A stretch of 64,000 bases of DNA, from the NCBI RefSeq assembly GCF_003693445.1, contig NZ_RFAR01000028.1, positions 1-64,000 on the forward strand, in the 5' to 3' direction. Made by a program: the position numbers and the translations under genes. The DNA comes from Aquitalea palustris (GTDB lineage Bacteria; Pseudomonadota; Gammaproteobacteria; Burkholderiales; Chromobacteriaceae). The notes under the pieces were generated by a model that saw only the letters and a program-made list of their open reading frames with translations, was not told where the DNA came from and did no database searches. Below are positions 27,904 through 38,048 of this stretch, piece by piece (within the stretch, counting starts at the first letter, position 1; each line of letters starts with the position of its first letter).

Positions 27904-30732
27904 ATGATGCAATCCATGTACAGTCATTCCTACCTGTTCGGTGGGAATGCACCGTTCATCGAGGAACTGTACGAACAGTACCTCGCTGATGCGAATTCGG
28001 TTCCAGCCGAATGGCGTGAATACTTCGACAAGCTGGCCCAGGCTCCGGGCGCAGCCGAGCGCGATGTACCACACATGCCCATCCAGGAATCCTTCATTCA
28101 ACTGGCCAAGAAACCGGCCAGCGGCCCGCGCAACAGCAGCGGCGGCGAATGGGAAACCATGCAAAAGCAGGTGGGTGTGCTGAAGCTGATTTCGGCCTAC
28201 CGCGTACTGGGTTCCCGTCAGGCCAACCTCGACCCGCTCAAGCGCATGGATCAGGAAACCCTGCGCGAGCTGGATCCGGTCAAGCATGGCCTGACCGATG
28301 CCGACATGGCGGTGCAGTTCAATGTGGGCTCGCTGGTGGCTCCGCAGAAGCTGCCGCTGTCCGACATCCTGTCGCGCCTGAAGCAGACCTACTGCGGCAA
28401 TATCGGCCTGGAGTTCATGCACATCACCAAGTCGGACGAGAAGCACTGGGTACAGAAGCGCTTTGAAGGCGATCTGTCCACCCCGCGCTACGACGCCGGC
28501 AAAAAACTGCGCATTCTCAAGCAGATCACGGCGGCCGAGACCCTGGAACGCTATCTGCATACCAAATACGTTGGCCAGAAACGCTTCTCGCTGGAAGGCG
28601 GCGAATCGACCATCGCTGCGCTGGATCACCTGATTCACAACGCCACCTCGGTCGGCGTGCAGGAACTGATCATCGGCATGGCCCACCGTGGCCGTCTGAA
28701 CGTGCTGGTGAACACCCTGGGCAAGCAGCCGCGCGACCTGTTCGCCGAATTCGAAGGCAAGGCTGCCCAGCAAATGGCTTCCGGCGACGTGAAGTACCAC
28801 ATGGGTTTCTCCTCCGACATCCCCACGGCCAATGGCCCGATGCACGTGTCGCTGGCGTTCAACCCGTCCCACCTGGAAATCGTCAACCCGGTGGTGGAAG
28901 GTTCGGTACGCGCCCGTCAGGATCGTCGCAAGGACAACGAGCGCAAGTGCGCCGTGCCGGTGCTGATCCACGGTGACTCCGCCTTTGGCGGCCTGGGTGT
29001 CAACCAGGGTACTTTCAACCTGTCGCAGACCCGTGGCTACGGTACCGGCGGTACCATCCACATCGTCATCAACAACCAGGTGGGTTTCACCACCTCGGAC
29101 ACGCGCGACATGCGTTCCACCCTGTACTGTACCGATGTGGCCAAGATGGTCGAAGCGCCCATCCTGCACGTCAACGGTGATGATCCGGAAGCCGTCTGCT
29201 ACGTGATGCAGGCCGCGCTGGACTACCGCATGCAGTTCAACAAGGACGTGGTCATCGACCTGGTCTGCTACCGCAAACTGGGCCACAACGAAGGTGATGA
29301 TCCCTTCCTGACCCAGCCGATGATGTACAAGAAGATTGCCAAGCATCAGGGCGTGCGCGCCATGTATGCCGAGCGTCTGGTACAGGAAGGCGTGCTGAAG
29401 GCCGAAGAAGCCGAAGGCATGATCCAGGCCTACCGCGACGCGCTGGACAAGGGCGAGCACGTGGAACAGACCGCGCTCACCAACTACAAGCGCGAACACG
29501 CTCTGGACTGGAGCCAGTATCTGGGCACCCACTGGGCACACCCCACCGATACCTCGCTGCCGCGCGCTGACATCCAGCGCCTGACCGAGAAGTTCACCAC
29601 CTTGCCGGAAGGCTTCAAGCTGCACCCGACCGTGCAGAAGGTGCTGGCCGCCCGCAAGGCGATGGCTGCCGGTGAACAGAATGCCGACTGGGGCATGGCC
29701 GAGACCCTGGCCTACGCTTCGCTGGTAACCAATGGTTTTGGTGTACGCCTGTCCGGTGAAGACTCCGGCCGTGGCACCTTCTCCCATCGCCATGCCGTGC
29801 TGCACGACCAGAACCGCGAGCGCTGGGACCAGGGTTCCTATGTACCGCTGCGCAATATGTCGGACAACCAGGCCGAATTCCTGGTGATCGACTCCATCCT
29901 GAACGAAGAAGCCGTGCTGGCCTACGAATATGGCTACGCCTGTTCCGCTCCGGACCAGCTGGTGATCTGGGAAGCCCAGTTCGGCGACTTCGCCAACGGC
30001 GCCCAGGTGGCGATTGACCAGTTCATCTCCTCTGGCGAAACCAAGTGGGGCCGTCTGTGTGGCCTGACCACCATCCTGCCGCACGGCTACGATGGCCAGG
30101 GTCCGGAACACTCCTCCGCCCGTCTGGAACGCTGGCTGCAACTGTGCGCCGAGCACAATATGCAGATCGTGATGCCGTCCGAAGCCAGCCAGATGTTCCA
30201 CATGCTGCGCCGTCAGGTGCTGCGTCCGTATCGCAAGCCGCTGGTGATCTTCCTGTCCAAGCGTCTGCTGCGCTTCAAGGACTCCATGAGCCCGATCGAA
30301 GCCTTTACCAACGGCAGCTTCCGCCCGGTGATCGGCGATGCCGTGGTGCAGGATCCGAAGAAGGTGAAGCGCGTGGTGCTGTGTGCCGGTCAGGTGTATT
30401 ACGACCTGGCCGCCGGCCGCAAGGACAAGGGTATGGAAGACGACATCGCCATCGTGCGTATCGAGCAGTTGTATCCCTTCCCGACCGAGCAGGTAGCCGC
30501 CGAACTGGCACGCTTCCCGCAAGCCAAGGAAGTGATGTGGGTGCAGGAAGAGCCGCGTAACCAGGGTGCCTGGTACCAGATTCGCCATCGCCTGGAAGGT
30601 CTGCTGAGCGGCAAGCAGTTCTTGTCGTTCGCTGGTCGTCCGTCCTCTGCTTCCCCGGCCGTAGGCTATATGAGCAAGCACGTTGCCCAGCTCAAGTCCT
30701 TCGTCGAAGAAGCTATGACGATTGCCAAGTAA
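27904..30732 (+). CDS. sucA: 2-oxoglutarate dehydrogenase E1 component
   Basis: 942 residues. Thiamine-diphosphate enzyme that decarboxylates 2-oxoglutarate and passes the succinyl group to the E2 lipoyl domain. N-terminal docking segment (YLFGGNAPFIEELYEQYL), GMAHRGRLNVLVNTLGK, HGDSAFGGLGV, the ThDP-binding region (GYGTGGTIHIVINNQVGFTT, NGDDPEAVC) and the C-terminal transketolase-like domain (SGEDSGRGTFSHRHAVLHDQ) are all present. Starts ATG 27904/27907 after AAAGGG. First gene of sucA-sucB-lpd. Confidence 0.97.
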   Translation: MMQSMYSHSYLFGGNAPFIEELYEQYLADANSVPAEWREYFDKLAQAPGAAERDVPHMPIQESFIQLAKKPASGPRNSSGGEWETMQKQVGVLKLISAYRVLGSRQANLDPLKRMDQETLRELDPVKHGLTDADMAVQFNVGSLVAPQKLPLSDILSRLKQTYCGNIGLEFMHITKSDEKHWVQKRFEGDLSTPRYDAGKKLRILKQITAAETLERYLHTKYVGQKRFSLEGGESTIAALDHLIHNATSVGVQELIIGMAHRGRLNVLVNTLGKQPRDLFAEFEGKAAQQMASGDVKYHMGFSSDIPTANGPMHVSLAFNPSHLEIVNPVVEGSVRARQDRRKDNERKCAVPVLIHGDSAFGGLGVNQGTFNLSQTRGYGTGGTIHIVINNQVGFTTSDTRDMRSTLYCTDVAKMVEAPILHVNGDDPEAVCYVMQAALDYRMQFNKDVVIDLVCYRKLGHNEGDDPFLTQPMMYKKIAKHQGVRAMYAERLVQEGVLKAEEAEGMIQAYRDALDKGEHVEQTALTNYKREHALDWSQYLGTHWAHPTDTSLPRADIQRLTEKFTTLPEGFKLHPTVQKVLAARKAMAAGEQNADWGMAETLAYASLVTNGFGVRLSGEDSGRGTFSHRHAVLHDQNRERWDQGSYVPLRNMSDNQAEFLVIDSILNEEAVLAYEYGYACSAPDQLVIWEAQFGDFANGAQVAIDQFISSGETKWGRLCGLTTILPHGYDGQGPEHSSARLERWLQLCAEHNMQIVMPSEASQMFHMLRRQVLRPYRKPLVIFLSKRLLRFKDSMSPIEAFTNGSFRPVIGDAVVQDPKKVKRVVLCAGQVYYDLAAGRKDKGMEDDIAIVRIEQLYPFPTEQVAAELARFPQAKEVMWVQEEPRNQGAWYQIRHRLEGLLSGKQFLSFAGRPSSASPAVGYMSKHVAQLKSFVEEAMTIAK

Positions 30733-30799
30733 GTACACGCCATCACAACGAATGATATGACGGGGGCAGCACCGCAGCTGCCCCGCTCTGGAGAAGAAC

Positions 30800-32050
30800 A
30801 TGATTATTGAAGTCAAAGTCCCCCAACTGCCTGAGTCCGTTTCCGAAGCCACGCTGATGACCTGGCACAAGAAAGCTGGCGATTTCGTCAATCGCGACGA
30901 AAACGTCATCGATCTGGAAACCGACAAGGTGGTGCTGGAACTGCCGGCACCGCAGGCTGGTGTGATTGTTGAAATCATCGAGCAGGACGGCGCCACCGTG
31001 GTGTCCGGTCAGCTGATCGCCCGTATCGACACCGCCGCCAAGGCTGGCGATGCCCCGGCAGCTGTTGCTGCTGCCCCGGCTGCTGCCGCACCGGCTCCGG
31101 TTCAGGCTGCTCCGGCCGCTGCACCGGGTGGCGCTGCCATGCCGTCCGCTGCCAAGCTGGCCGCCGAAACCGGCGTGAATCTGGCCAATGTGGCCGGCAC
31201 CGGCCGTGACGGTCGTGTGCTGAAGGAAGACGTACAGGCTGCTGCCGCTGCACCGTCGCAAGCCGGTCCGGTACTGGCTGCTGCTGGCAATGCCGGCGTG
31301 GCACTGGCTGCTACCCCGGCTGCCGTGAACGTGTCTGCCGTGCTGGGTGACCGTCCGGAACAGAGCGTACCGATGTCCCGCCTGCGTCAGCGCGTGGCCG
31401 AGCGTCTGGTGATGAGCCAGCAGACCAACGCCATCCTCACCACCTTCAACGAAGTGAACATGAAGCCGCTGATGGACCTGCGCGCGCGCTACAAGGATCG
31501 CTTCGAGAAGGAACACGGCGTGAAGCTGGGTTTCATGGGCTTCTTCGTCAAGGCCGTGGTGGCCGCGCTGAAGAAATACCCCATCGTCAATGCTTCGGTT
31601 GATGGCAACAACATCATCTACCACGGTTACTTCGACATCGGCGTGGCCGTAGGCAGCCCGCGTGGTCTGGTGGTGCCGGTCATCCGCAATGCCGACCAGC
31701 TGAGCCTGGCCGAGATCGAAAAGCAGATCGCCGACTTCGGCAAGCGCGCCCAGGAAGGCAAGCTGACCGTGGAAGAGCTGACTGGCGGTACCTACACCAT
31801 TTCCAATGGCGGTACTTTCGGTTCCATGATGTCCACTCCCATCATCAACCCGCCGCAATCGGCCATTCTGGGCATGCACGCCACCAAGGAGCGTGCCGTG
31901 GTTGAGAATGGTCAAGTTGTCGTGCGCCCGATGATGTACCTTGCACAGTCGTACGACCACCGCATCATCGATGGTCGCGAAGCGGTACTGAGCCTGGTGG
32001 CCATCAAGGACGCCATCGAAGATCCGGCTCGCCTGATCCTGGACCTGTAA
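30800..32050 (+). CDS. sucB: dihydrolipoyl succinyltransferase (E2 of 2-OGDH)
   Basis: 416 residues. N-terminal lipoyl domain with the lipoylated lysine in [13 protein letters not shown], an Ala/Pro-rich flexible linker, a peripheral subunit-binding domain ([20 protein letters not shown]), a second Ala/Pro linker and the catalytic domain ending with [14 protein letters not shown] (catalytic His). Starts 67 bp after sucA with GGAGAAGAAC before ATG. Confidence 0.97.
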   Translation: MIIEVKVPQLPESVSEATLMTWHKKAGDFVNRDENVIDLETDKVVLELPAPQAGVIVEIIEQDGATVVSGQLIARIDTAAKAGDAPAAVAAAPAAAAPAPVQAAPAAAPGGAAMPSAAKLAAETGVNLANVAGTGRDGRVLKEDVQAAAAAPSQAGPVLAAAGNAGVALAATPAAVNVSAVLGDRPEQSVPMSRLRQRVAERLVMSQQTNAILTTFNEVNMKPLMDLRARYKDRFEKEHGVKLGFMGFFVKAVVAALKKYPIVNASVDGNNIIYHGYFDIGVAVGSPRGLVVPVIRNADQLSLAEIEKQIADFGKRAQEGKLTVEELTGGTYTISNGGTFGSMMSTPIINPPQSAILGMHATKERAVVENGQVVVRPMMYLAQSYDHRIIDGREAVLSLVAIKDAIEDPARLILDL

Positions 32051-32121
32051 TACCGGGTCTGTAATGTCTGTTGGCCGCAAGCGCGCTTGCGGCCACTTTG
32101 AATAATGTGAACGGAGAAATG

Positions 32122-32307
32122 ATGATTTTGCCTGATTGGCTGTATGCGGTAGCTTCCATCCTGGCTGGTGTGGCCATTGCGGTACTGACCTGGAAGAAGC
32201 ATCAGCGCGGTATTCGCGAAGACCGCTACAGCCTGGTGGGCAAGCTCATCATCGCCGTGTTCATGATTGCTTTCGGGATCTTGCTGTTCAAGGTCGGCAA
32301 GTTCTGA
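32122..32307 (+). CDS. small two-helix membrane protein between sucB and lpd
   Basis: 61 residues (start ATG 32122; GGAG lies 5 nt before it; the adjacent ATG 32119 is also possible). Two hydrophobic helices (about 6-22 and 38-56: [18 protein letters not shown]) flank a basic loop [14 protein letters not shown]. It lies 71 bp after sucB and 13 bp before lpd, on the same strand with a good ribosome site, so it is very likely translated. I do not recognise the family and give no function; location suggests some tie to the 2-oxoglutarate dehydrogenase operon or simple hitch-hiking. Confidence 0.7.
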   Translation: MILPDWLYAVASILAGVAIAVLTWKKHQRGIREDRYSLVGKLIIAVFMIAFGILLFKVGKF

Positions 32308-32320
32308 TCAAGGAAAATCA

Positions 32321-33754
32321 ATGAGCCAACAGTTTGATGTCGTCGTTATCGGCGGCGGCCCCGGCGGTTATGTGGCTGCCATTCGTGCAGCCCAGCTGGG
32401 TTTCAATACCGCTTGCGTGGATGCCTTCAAGAACCCGGAAGGCAAGCCTTCGCTGGGTGGCACCTGCCTGAACGTGGGTTGCATCCCGTCCAAGGCACTG
32501 CTGCAGTCCTCGGAAAACTTCCACGCGGTACAGCACGACTTTGCCAAGCACGGCATCACCGTGTCCGGTGCCAAGATGGACGTGGCCGCCATGCTGGAGC
32601 GCAAGACCGGCATCATCACCAAGAACGCCGCGGGTATCAGCTTCCTGTTTAAGAAGAACAAGGTTGCCAACATCCATGGCCTGGCCGCCCTCAAGGGCCG
32701 TCAGGGCGACAAGTGGCTGATTGAAGTCACCGACAATGGTGCCGTGGTGGACACGCTGGAAGCGACCAACGTCATCATCGCCACCGGTTCCAGCCCGCGT
32801 CAGCTGCCGGGCCTGGCTACCGACAACCACATGGTGCTGGACAACGAAGGCGCACTGGCGCTGACCGCCGTACCGAAGCGCCTGGGTGTGATCGGCGCTG
32901 GTGTGATCGGCCTGGAAATGGGTAGTGTGTGGAAGCGTCTGGGCGCGGAAGTGACCATTCTGGAAGCCGCACCGACCTTCCTCGGCGCTGCCGACCAGCA
33001 GATCGCCAAGGAAGCCTTCAAGACCCTGACCAAGGACACCGGTCTGGATATCAAGCTGGGCGTGAAGATTGGCGAAATCAAGGCCACCAAGAAACACGTT
33101 ACCGTTCACTACGAGCTGAACGGCGAAGCCGTGGCTGCCGAGTTTGATAAGCTGATCGTTTCCATCGGTCGCGTGCCGAACACTGCCGGTCTGGGTGCCG
33201 AGGCTGTTGGCCTGCAACTGGACGAGCGTGGTTTTGTTGCCGTGGACGACCACTGCCACACCAATCTGCCGGGTATCTGGGCGATTGGCGACGTGGTACG
33301 TGGCCCGATGCTGGCGCACAAGGCTTCCGAAGAAGGCGTGGCCGTGGCAGAGCGTATCGCCGGCCAGAAGCCGCATGTCGATTTCGGCGTGATTCCGTGG
33401 GTGATCTACACCTCGCCGGAAATCGCCTGGGTAGGCAAGACCGAAGAGCAGCTCAAGGCTGAAGGCATCGAATACAAGAAGGGTACTTCCGGTTTTGCTG
33501 CCAACGGTCGCGCGCTGGGTCTGGGTCAGGCACAGGGCACGGTGAAGATCCTGGCTGATGCCAAGACCGACCGCATCCTCGGCCTGCACATGATCGGCCC
33601 GATGGTGTCCGAGCTGGTGACCGAAGGCGTGGTATCGATGGAATTCAAGGCCGCCAGTGAAGACCTGGCGCGCATCGTGCACGCCCATCCGAGCCTGTCG
33701 GAAGTGGTACACGAAGCGGCGCTGGCTGCTGACAAGCGCGCATTGCACGGCTAA
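32321..33754 (+). CDS. lpdA: dihydrolipoamide dehydrogenase (E3)
   Basis: 477 residues. FAD enzyme that reoxidises dihydrolipoamide with NAD+. Motifs: [19 protein letters not shown] (FAD), [16 protein letters not shown] (redox disulfide), [16 protein letters not shown] (NAD) and [13 protein letters not shown] (His-Glu pair of the interface). ATG 32321 follows AAGGAAA. Encoded in the sucAB operon, so it is probably the E3 of 2-OGDH. Confidence 0.96.
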   Translation: MSQQFDVVVIGGGPGGYVAAIRAAQLGFNTACVDAFKNPEGKPSLGGTCLNVGCIPSKALLQSSENFHAVQHDFAKHGITVSGAKMDVAAMLERKTGIITKNAAGISFLFKKNKVANIHGLAALKGRQGDKWLIEVTDNGAVVDTLEATNVIIATGSSPRQLPGLATDNHMVLDNEGALALTAVPKRLGVIGAGVIGLEMGSVWKRLGAEVTILEAAPTFLGAADQQIAKEAFKTLTKDTGLDIKLGVKIGEIKATKKHVTVHYELNGEAVAAEFDKLIVSIGRVPNTAGLGAEAVGLQLDERGFVAVDDHCHTNLPGIWAIGDVVRGPMLAHKASEEGVAVAERIAGQKPHVDFGVIPWVIYTSPEIAWVGKTEEQLKAEGIEYKKGTSGFAANGRALGLGQAQGTVKILADAKTDRILGLHMIGPMVSELVTEGVVSMEFKAASEDLARIVHAHPSLSEVVHEAALAADKRALHG

Positions 33755-33762
33755 TTGCCGTG

Positions 33763-33833
33763 GGGCCGTGTACAATTCACACGGCCCAAAAGAGGGTATG
33801 GGGCAGGACCTGCCGCGAGAACAGGTTCGCCCC
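33763..33833 (+). other. double-hairpin leader between lpdA and sucC
   Basis: The 167-bp gap holds a perfect 9-bp stem GGGCCGTGT/ACACGGCCC (33763-33771 and 33779-33787) with a 7-nt loop, followed 12 nt later by an imperfect stem (GGGGC..GACCTG / CAGGTT-C-GCCCC, 33800-33833). Neither is followed by a T run, so a simple terminator is unlikely. Possible roles: processing site, mRNA stabiliser or attenuator adjusting sucCD. Confidence 0.5.
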
Positions 33834-33921
33834 GATACATTAGGGTTGAGGAAGCGACCAAGGAATAGAGACGTTGGCCAGACAGGGCCCCGCCATCATT
33901 TCCACCGAAAGGAAACCATAG

Positions 33922-35091
33922 ATGAACCTGCACGAATACCAAGCGAAAGAGCTGCTGGCCAAATACGGCTTGCCGGTACAACAGGGCATTCTGGCCACTA
34001 CGCCGGAAGAAGCCGCTGCCGCTTATGACAAACTGGGCGGCAAGTTTGCCGTCGTCAAGGCCCAGGTGCATGCCGGTGGCCGTGGCAAGGCCGGTGGTGT
34101 CAAAGTGGTGAAGAGCCGCGAAGAAGCCGCTGAAGTTGCCAAGAGCCTGATCGGTATCAATCTGGTGACCTACCAGACCGATGCCGCTGGCCAGCCGGTC
34201 AACAGCGTGTTGGTGTGCGAAGACATGTACCCGGTACAGCGTGAACTGTACCTGGGCGCCGTAGTGGACCGTGGCAGCCAGCGCGTTGTGTTCATGGTCT
34301 CCACCGAAGGCGGCGTGGAAATCGAAAAAGTAGCCGAAGAAACCCCGGAAAAGATCATCAAGATCGAAATCAACCCGCTGGTGGGCATGCAGCCCTTCCA
34401 GGCGCGTGATGCCGCTTTTGCCCTGGGTCTGTCCGGTTCGCAGATTGCTGCTTTCAGCAAGCTGATGCTGGGTGCTTACCAGGCTTTCGTGGAAAACGAT
34501 TTCGCCCTGTTCGAAGTAAACCCGCTGGCGCTGCGTGAAAACGGCGAACTGGCCTGCGTTGATGGCAAGATCAACCTGGACTCCAACGCCCTGTACCGTC
34601 ACCCGGCCCTGCTGGCCCAGCGCGACAAGTCGCAGGAAAACGAACGCGAAGTGAAAGCTTCCGAGTTCGACCTGAACTACGTAGCCCTGGAAGGCAATAT
34701 CGGCTGCATGGTGAACGGTGCTGGCCTGGCCATGGCCACCATGGACATCATCAAGCTGAAGGGTGGCCAGCCGGCCAACTTCCTGGACGTGGGTGGTGGT
34801 GCGACCAAGGACCGCGTGATCGAAGCCTTCAAGCTGATCCTGGCCGATGATTCGGTCAAGGGCGTGCTGATCAACATCTTCGGCGGCATCGTTCGCTGCG
34901 ACATGATTGCCGAAGCCATCATCGCTGCGGTGAAGGAAGTAAACGTGACCGTGCCGGTCGTTGTGCGCCTGGAAGGCAACAACGCCGAATTGGGCGCCAA
35001 GATTCTGGATGACTCCGGCCTGAAGCTGGTTTCCGCCCAGGGCCTGAACGACGCAGCCGAGAAGATCGTTGCTGCCGTTGCTGCGCTTTAA
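33922..35091 (+). CDS. sucC: succinyl-CoA synthetase beta subunit
   Basis: 389 residues. With SucD, makes ATP (or GTP) while converting succinyl-CoA to succinate. N-terminal ATP-grasp domain ([36 protein letters not shown]) and C-terminal CoA-ligase domain ([32 protein letters not shown]). Starts 11 nt after AAAGGAAACC. Followed at 27 bp by sucD. Confidence 0.97.
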   Translation: MNLHEYQAKELLAKYGLPVQQGILATTPEEAAAAYDKLGGKFAVVKAQVHAGGRGKAGGVKVVKSREEAAEVAKSLIGINLVTYQTDAAGQPVNSVLVCEDMYPVQRELYLGAVVDRGSQRVVFMVSTEGGVEIEKVAEETPEKIIKIEINPLVGMQPFQARDAAFALGLSGSQIAAFSKLMLGAYQAFVENDFALFEVNPLALRENGELACVDGKINLDSNALYRHPALLAQRDKSQENEREVKASEFDLNYVALEGNIGCMVNGAGLAMATMDIIKLKGGQPANFLDVGGGATKDRVIEAFKLILADDSVKGVLINIFGGIVRCDMIAEAIIAAVKEVNVTVPVVVRLEGNNAELGAKILDDSGLKLVSAQGLNDAAEKIVAAVAAL

Positions 35092-35118
35092 TCACCTGCA
35101 CCGCATAAGGATTTCAAA

Positions 35119-36003
35119 ATGAGCGTATTGGTAAACAAAGACACCAAAGTGCTGGTGCAAGGTTTCACCGGCAAGAACGGTACCTTCCACGCCGAACAGG
35201 CACTGAAGGTTGGCACCAAGGTAGTGGGTGGCGTGACCCCGGGCAAGGGCGGTTCCGAGCATCTGGGCCTGCCGGTGTTCAACACCATGAAGGACGCCGT
35301 GCGTCAAACCCAGGCTGATGCCTCGGTCATCTACGTACCGGCAGCTTTTGCCAAGGATTCCATCCTGGAAGCCATCGACAGCGGCGTGAAGCTGATTGTC
35401 TGCATCACCGAAGGCGTGCCCACCCTGGACATGCTGTACGTGAAAAAGGCCGTGGACGAAGCCGGCATCCGCCTGATCGGCCCGAACTGCCCGGGTATCA
35501 TTACCCCGGGTGAGTGCAAGATCGGCATCATGCCGTGGCATATCCACAATCCGGGCCGCATCGGTATCGTGTCCCGTTCCGGCACCCTGACCTACGAAGC
35601 CGTGGCACAAACCACCGCCCTGGGTCTGGGTCAGTCCACCTGCATCGGTATCGGCGGCGACCCGATCCCGGGTACCAGCCACATCGACGCCCTGAAACTG
35701 TTCCAGGACGATCCGGATACCGACGCCATCGTGATGATCGGTGAAATCGGTGGTACCGCTGAAGAAGAAGCAGCTGAATTTGCCAAGGCCTACGTGACCA
35801 AGCCGGTAGTCGGCTACATCGCCGGTGTGACTGCTCCCAAGGGCAAGCGCATGGGCCACGCCGGTGCCATCATCTCTGGCGGCAAGGGTACAGCCGAAGA
35901 GAAGTTCAAGGCTTTCGAGCGTGCAGGCATTGCCTACACCCGCAGCCCGGCCGAAATCGGCAAGACCATGTTCGAACTGCTGAAAAGCAAGGGCATGATC
36001 TAA
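35119..36003 (+). CDS. sucD: succinyl-CoA synthetase alpha subunit
   Basis: 294 residues. CoA-binding Rossmann domain ([28 protein letters not shown]), [19 protein letters not shown], and the phosphorylated histidine in [14 protein letters not shown]. Ends the TCA cluster; a strong terminator follows at 26 bp. Confidence 0.97.
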   Translation: MSVLVNKDTKVLVQGFTGKNGTFHAEQALKVGTKVVGGVTPGKGGSEHLGLPVFNTMKDAVRQTQADASVIYVPAAFAKDSILEAIDSGVKLIVCITEGVPTLDMLYVKKAVDEAGIRLIGPNCPGIITPGECKIGIMPWHIHNPGRIGIVSRSGTLTYEAVAQTTALGLGQSTCIGIGGDPIPGTSHIDALKLFQDDPDTDAIVMIGEIGGTAEEEAAEFAKAYVTKPVVGYIAGVTAPKGKRMGHAGAIISGGKGTAEEKFKAFERAGIAYTRSPAEIGKTMFELLKSKGMI

Positions 36004-36028
36004 TCCCTTAGCGGATAGCCGTACACTA

Positions 36029-36059
36029 AAACGCCACCCTCGGGTGGCGTTTTCTTTTT
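36029..36059 (+). terminator. terminator of sucCD
   Basis: ACGCCACCC (36031-36039) pairs with GGGTGGCGT (36042-36050), followed by TTTCTTTTT. Confidence 0.9.
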
Positions 36060-36156
36060 GCGCTAGAATGCAGCTTCCTGCTACCCGTGCCGGCTGAACT
36101 GCGCTGTTTGCATCAGGTCTATCAGCGCAACTTCATGATGCAAAGAAAGGATTGTC

Positions 36157-36591
36157 ATGCGCAAATGGCTTTGTCTGCTGGTGTTGCTCACCAGTGCCTG
36201 CGGCAGTTTTCCCAGCCGGGAAGGCTATGCCCAGAAGGCTTACTACTGGCAGGGGCGGGATGCCAATGAATTGCTGGCAGTATGGGGTGCACCCAACAAG
36301 AGCATGACCATGCCCAATGGCAATACGCTGTATACCTACAGCAAGTCCTATACCCAGCAGCAGCCGTATTTTGACAACCGCCGCTTCGAACCGGGCAGCC
36401 GCTTCACCGTGACGGAAAACGGCCAGAGCCGGGTGATCGAAACGCCGGGGCGCTGGGTCTATGACGGCACCAGCGGTGGCGGCATCCAGCACTACAGCTG
36501 CACCACCAATTTTGTGGTGAACAGCAAAACCCAGCTGGTGGAGTCCGTCAGCTTTGACGGCAATGACTGCGTGGCGGTACCCCGTCAGTAA
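36157..36591 (+). CDS. small lipoprotein, unknown function
   Basis: 144 residues with a lipoprotein signal (MRKWLCLLVLLTSAC; lipobox LTSAC, Cys 15). The mature part has a SmpA/OmlA-like look: YYWQGRDANELLAVWGAPNKSM followed by NGNTLYTYSKSY, where a helix precedes a strand ending in the gene-typical WG-P and Y.Y motifs. Two later cysteines (YSCTTNF, GNDCVAV) may form a disulfide. Envelope function is likely, details unknown. A TAGAAT box at 36064-36069 is a candidate -10. Faces a convergent LEA14-type lipoprotein gene 6 bp away. Confidence 0.75.
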   Translation: MRKWLCLLVLLTSACGSFPSREGYAQKAYYWQGRDANELLAVWGAPNKSMTMPNGNTLYTYSKSYTQQQPYFDNRRFEPGSRFTVTENGQSRVIETPGRWVYDGTSGGGIQHYSCTTNFVVNSKTQLVESVSFDGNDCVAVPRQ

Positions 36592-36597
36592 ACCGCT

Positions 36598-37035
36598 TCA
36601 GGGCAGCTTCCATTCGCCGCTGCTGCTGAAGGGCAGGCTGGCCACGCCTTGCAAGCCCTCCAGCCGTCCCTGCAACTGGTAATCGAGCTTGCCCGGGCCA
36701 TTCACTGCCTTGCCCAGCTGCCTCAGCCAGCTCAGGGTGGAGGTATGTACCCGCACGGTGATTTCAGCTTCGCCCAGTGCCGGTACGGCGATAGCCTGGT
36801 TGCTGAGGCCGCTGGCCAGGCGGTTGCCGGCGACATCCAGATCAAAGCTCAGTCCGCTGGCGCTCAGTGGCAGTCTGTTGGGGTTCTGCAGCCGCAGGGT
36901 GACATCGAAGTTCTGTTCCAGCAGGGTGGATGCGGCTGGATGGATGTCAACCAGGCTGACCTGCGGCTTTTGCAGGCCCAGCGTGCTGCAGCCGGCCAGC
37001 CACAGGCAAACGAGCAGGGCAAGGCAGTGTTTCAT
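36598..37035 (-). CDS. LEA14-like (WHy domain) lipoprotein
   Basis: 145 residues from ATG 37035, which gives a lipoprotein signal with lipobox LAGC (Cys about 16); the longer frame upstream lacks one. Mature part matches the LEA type 2 / WHy fold: PQVSLVDIHPAASTLLEQNFDVTLRLQNPN, then SGLSFDLDVAGNRLASG and a C-terminal beta half, written here in short pieces. Such proteins are structural or stress-linked in plants; in bacteria the role is unknown. Just downstream of cidR on the same strand (16 bp). Confidence 0.78.
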   Translation of the reverse strand: MKHCLALLVCLWLAGCSTLGLQKPQVSLVDIHPAASTLLEQNFDVTLRLQNPNRLPLSASGLSFDLDVAGNRLASGLSNQAIAVPALGEAEITVRVHTSTLSWLRQLGKAVNGPGKLDYQLQGRLEGLQGVASLPFSSSGEWKLP

Positions 37036-37051
37036 GTGCGTTCCTTGAGGG

Positions 37052-37942
37052 TTATTGCAGGCCACCCAGTACTTCCTGGGTAACGGCGATCCAGGCGCGT
37101 GCCGCATGCGACAGATAGCTGCCCTGCTGCCAGATCAGCGCCAGATGCCAGATCAGCCAGGGGTTGGATACCGGAATCACGTCGTAGAGTTCCCGGTCCA
37201 GCCTTTCCACCACCGAGCGTGGCAGCAGGGTAATCCCCAGCCGGGCGGTGACCAGTTCAACGATAAAGTCCCAGTGTGCGCTGCGCCCGACAATATTGAG
37301 CGGCTTGCCCATCTCGCGGAAGGCATGGCTGATGCGGCTGGACAGGGTGAAGTCTTCCGGATACAGCACGAAGTCCTGGTCGGCGATATCGGGCAGGGTG
37401 ACTATCGAACGGCCATGCCAGGGCGAGCCGGCCGGGGCTACCAGGCATAGCGGGTCGCGCACCACGGCAAATTGCTGAAAAATGCTGTTGTCCACCGGCA
37501 GTACCGCCACGCCGATTTCCAGTTCGCCACTGCGTACGCTGTTTTCGATGGCCAGCGCACCGTCTTCCACCATTTTCAGCTCGATGCCGGGGTAGCGTTC
37601 GCGAAAGGTGCTGACCACCGGCGCGAAAAAAGCCACGCCCACCATGGGTGGCAGGCCGACTACCAGCTCGCCACTGGAGAGCCCGGCCAGGTCATTCAGC
37701 TCGTTCTTGAGCTGGCTCATGGCCGACAGCACATCCAGCCCGCGCTCGAACGCCACCTTGCCGGCATCGCTGAGCCGGAAGCTGCGGCCCTCGCGAATGA
37801 TGAGCGGGGTGCCCAATTCTTCTTCCAGCTGCTTCACCATCTTGCTGATGGTGGGCTGGGTGACAAACAAGGCTTCTGCTGCCTTGGTGAAACTGTGCCG
37901 TTTTACCACTTCGACAAAGTAGCGCAGTGCCCGAACATCCAT
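37052..37942 (-). CDS. cidR: LysR-family regulator of the cidAB operon (CidR-like)
   Basis: 296-residue LysR regulator: winged helix (MDVRALRYFVEVVKRHSFTK, AAEALFVTQPTISKMVKQLE) and a two-lobe effector domain. It is divergent from cidA/cidB; the same arrangement in Firmicutes has CidR activating cidABC in response to acetate-type signals. The intergenic space has a LysR box, ATTCA-N5-TGAAT (T-N11-A), at 37979-37993. ATG 37942 is preferred to 37954 because it gives the family N-terminus. Confidence 0.85.
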   Translation of the reverse strand: MDVRALRYFVEVVKRHSFTKAAEALFVTQPTISKMVKQLEEELGTPLIIREGRSFRLSDAGKVAFERGLDVLSAMSQLKNELNDLAGLSSGELVVGLPPMVGVAFFAPVVSTFRERYPGIELKMVEDGALAIENSVRSGELEIGVAVLPVDNSIFQQFAVVRDPLCLVAPAGSPWHGRSIVTLPDIADQDFVLYPEDFTLSSRISHAFREMGKPLNIVGRSAHWDFIVELVTARLGITLLPRSVVERLDRELYDVIPVSNPWLIWHLALIWQQGSYLSHAARAWIAVTQEVLGGLQ

Positions 37943-37978
37943 GATTGATTCCATACAAGAATGAGTTTGATAATTTTA

Positions 37979-37993
37979 ATTCATTTTTTGAAT
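37979..37993. promoter_or_regulatory. LysR box in the cidR/cidA divergent region
   Basis: ATTCA-TTTTT-TGAAT is a perfect 5-bp dyad with a 5-bp spacer and contains T-N11-A, the LysR recognition core. It lies 36 bp from the cidR start and 55 bp before cidA. Confidence 0.6.
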
Positions 37994-38048
37994 GAAATGG
38001 CGGCGACTATACTCGATTCACGTTTCCTGGTTGCGGAGTGACCGGATC

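Noticed and set aside
27808-30996. 1062-codon minus-strand open frame opposite sucA
   Set aside because: Antisense shadow of a conserved high-GC gene; it has no ribosome site and covers the sucA leader and terminator region.
33763-33787. Perfect hairpin after lpdA as an intrinsic terminator
   Set aside because: No T run follows on the plus strand, and sucC begins on the same strand 134 bp on.
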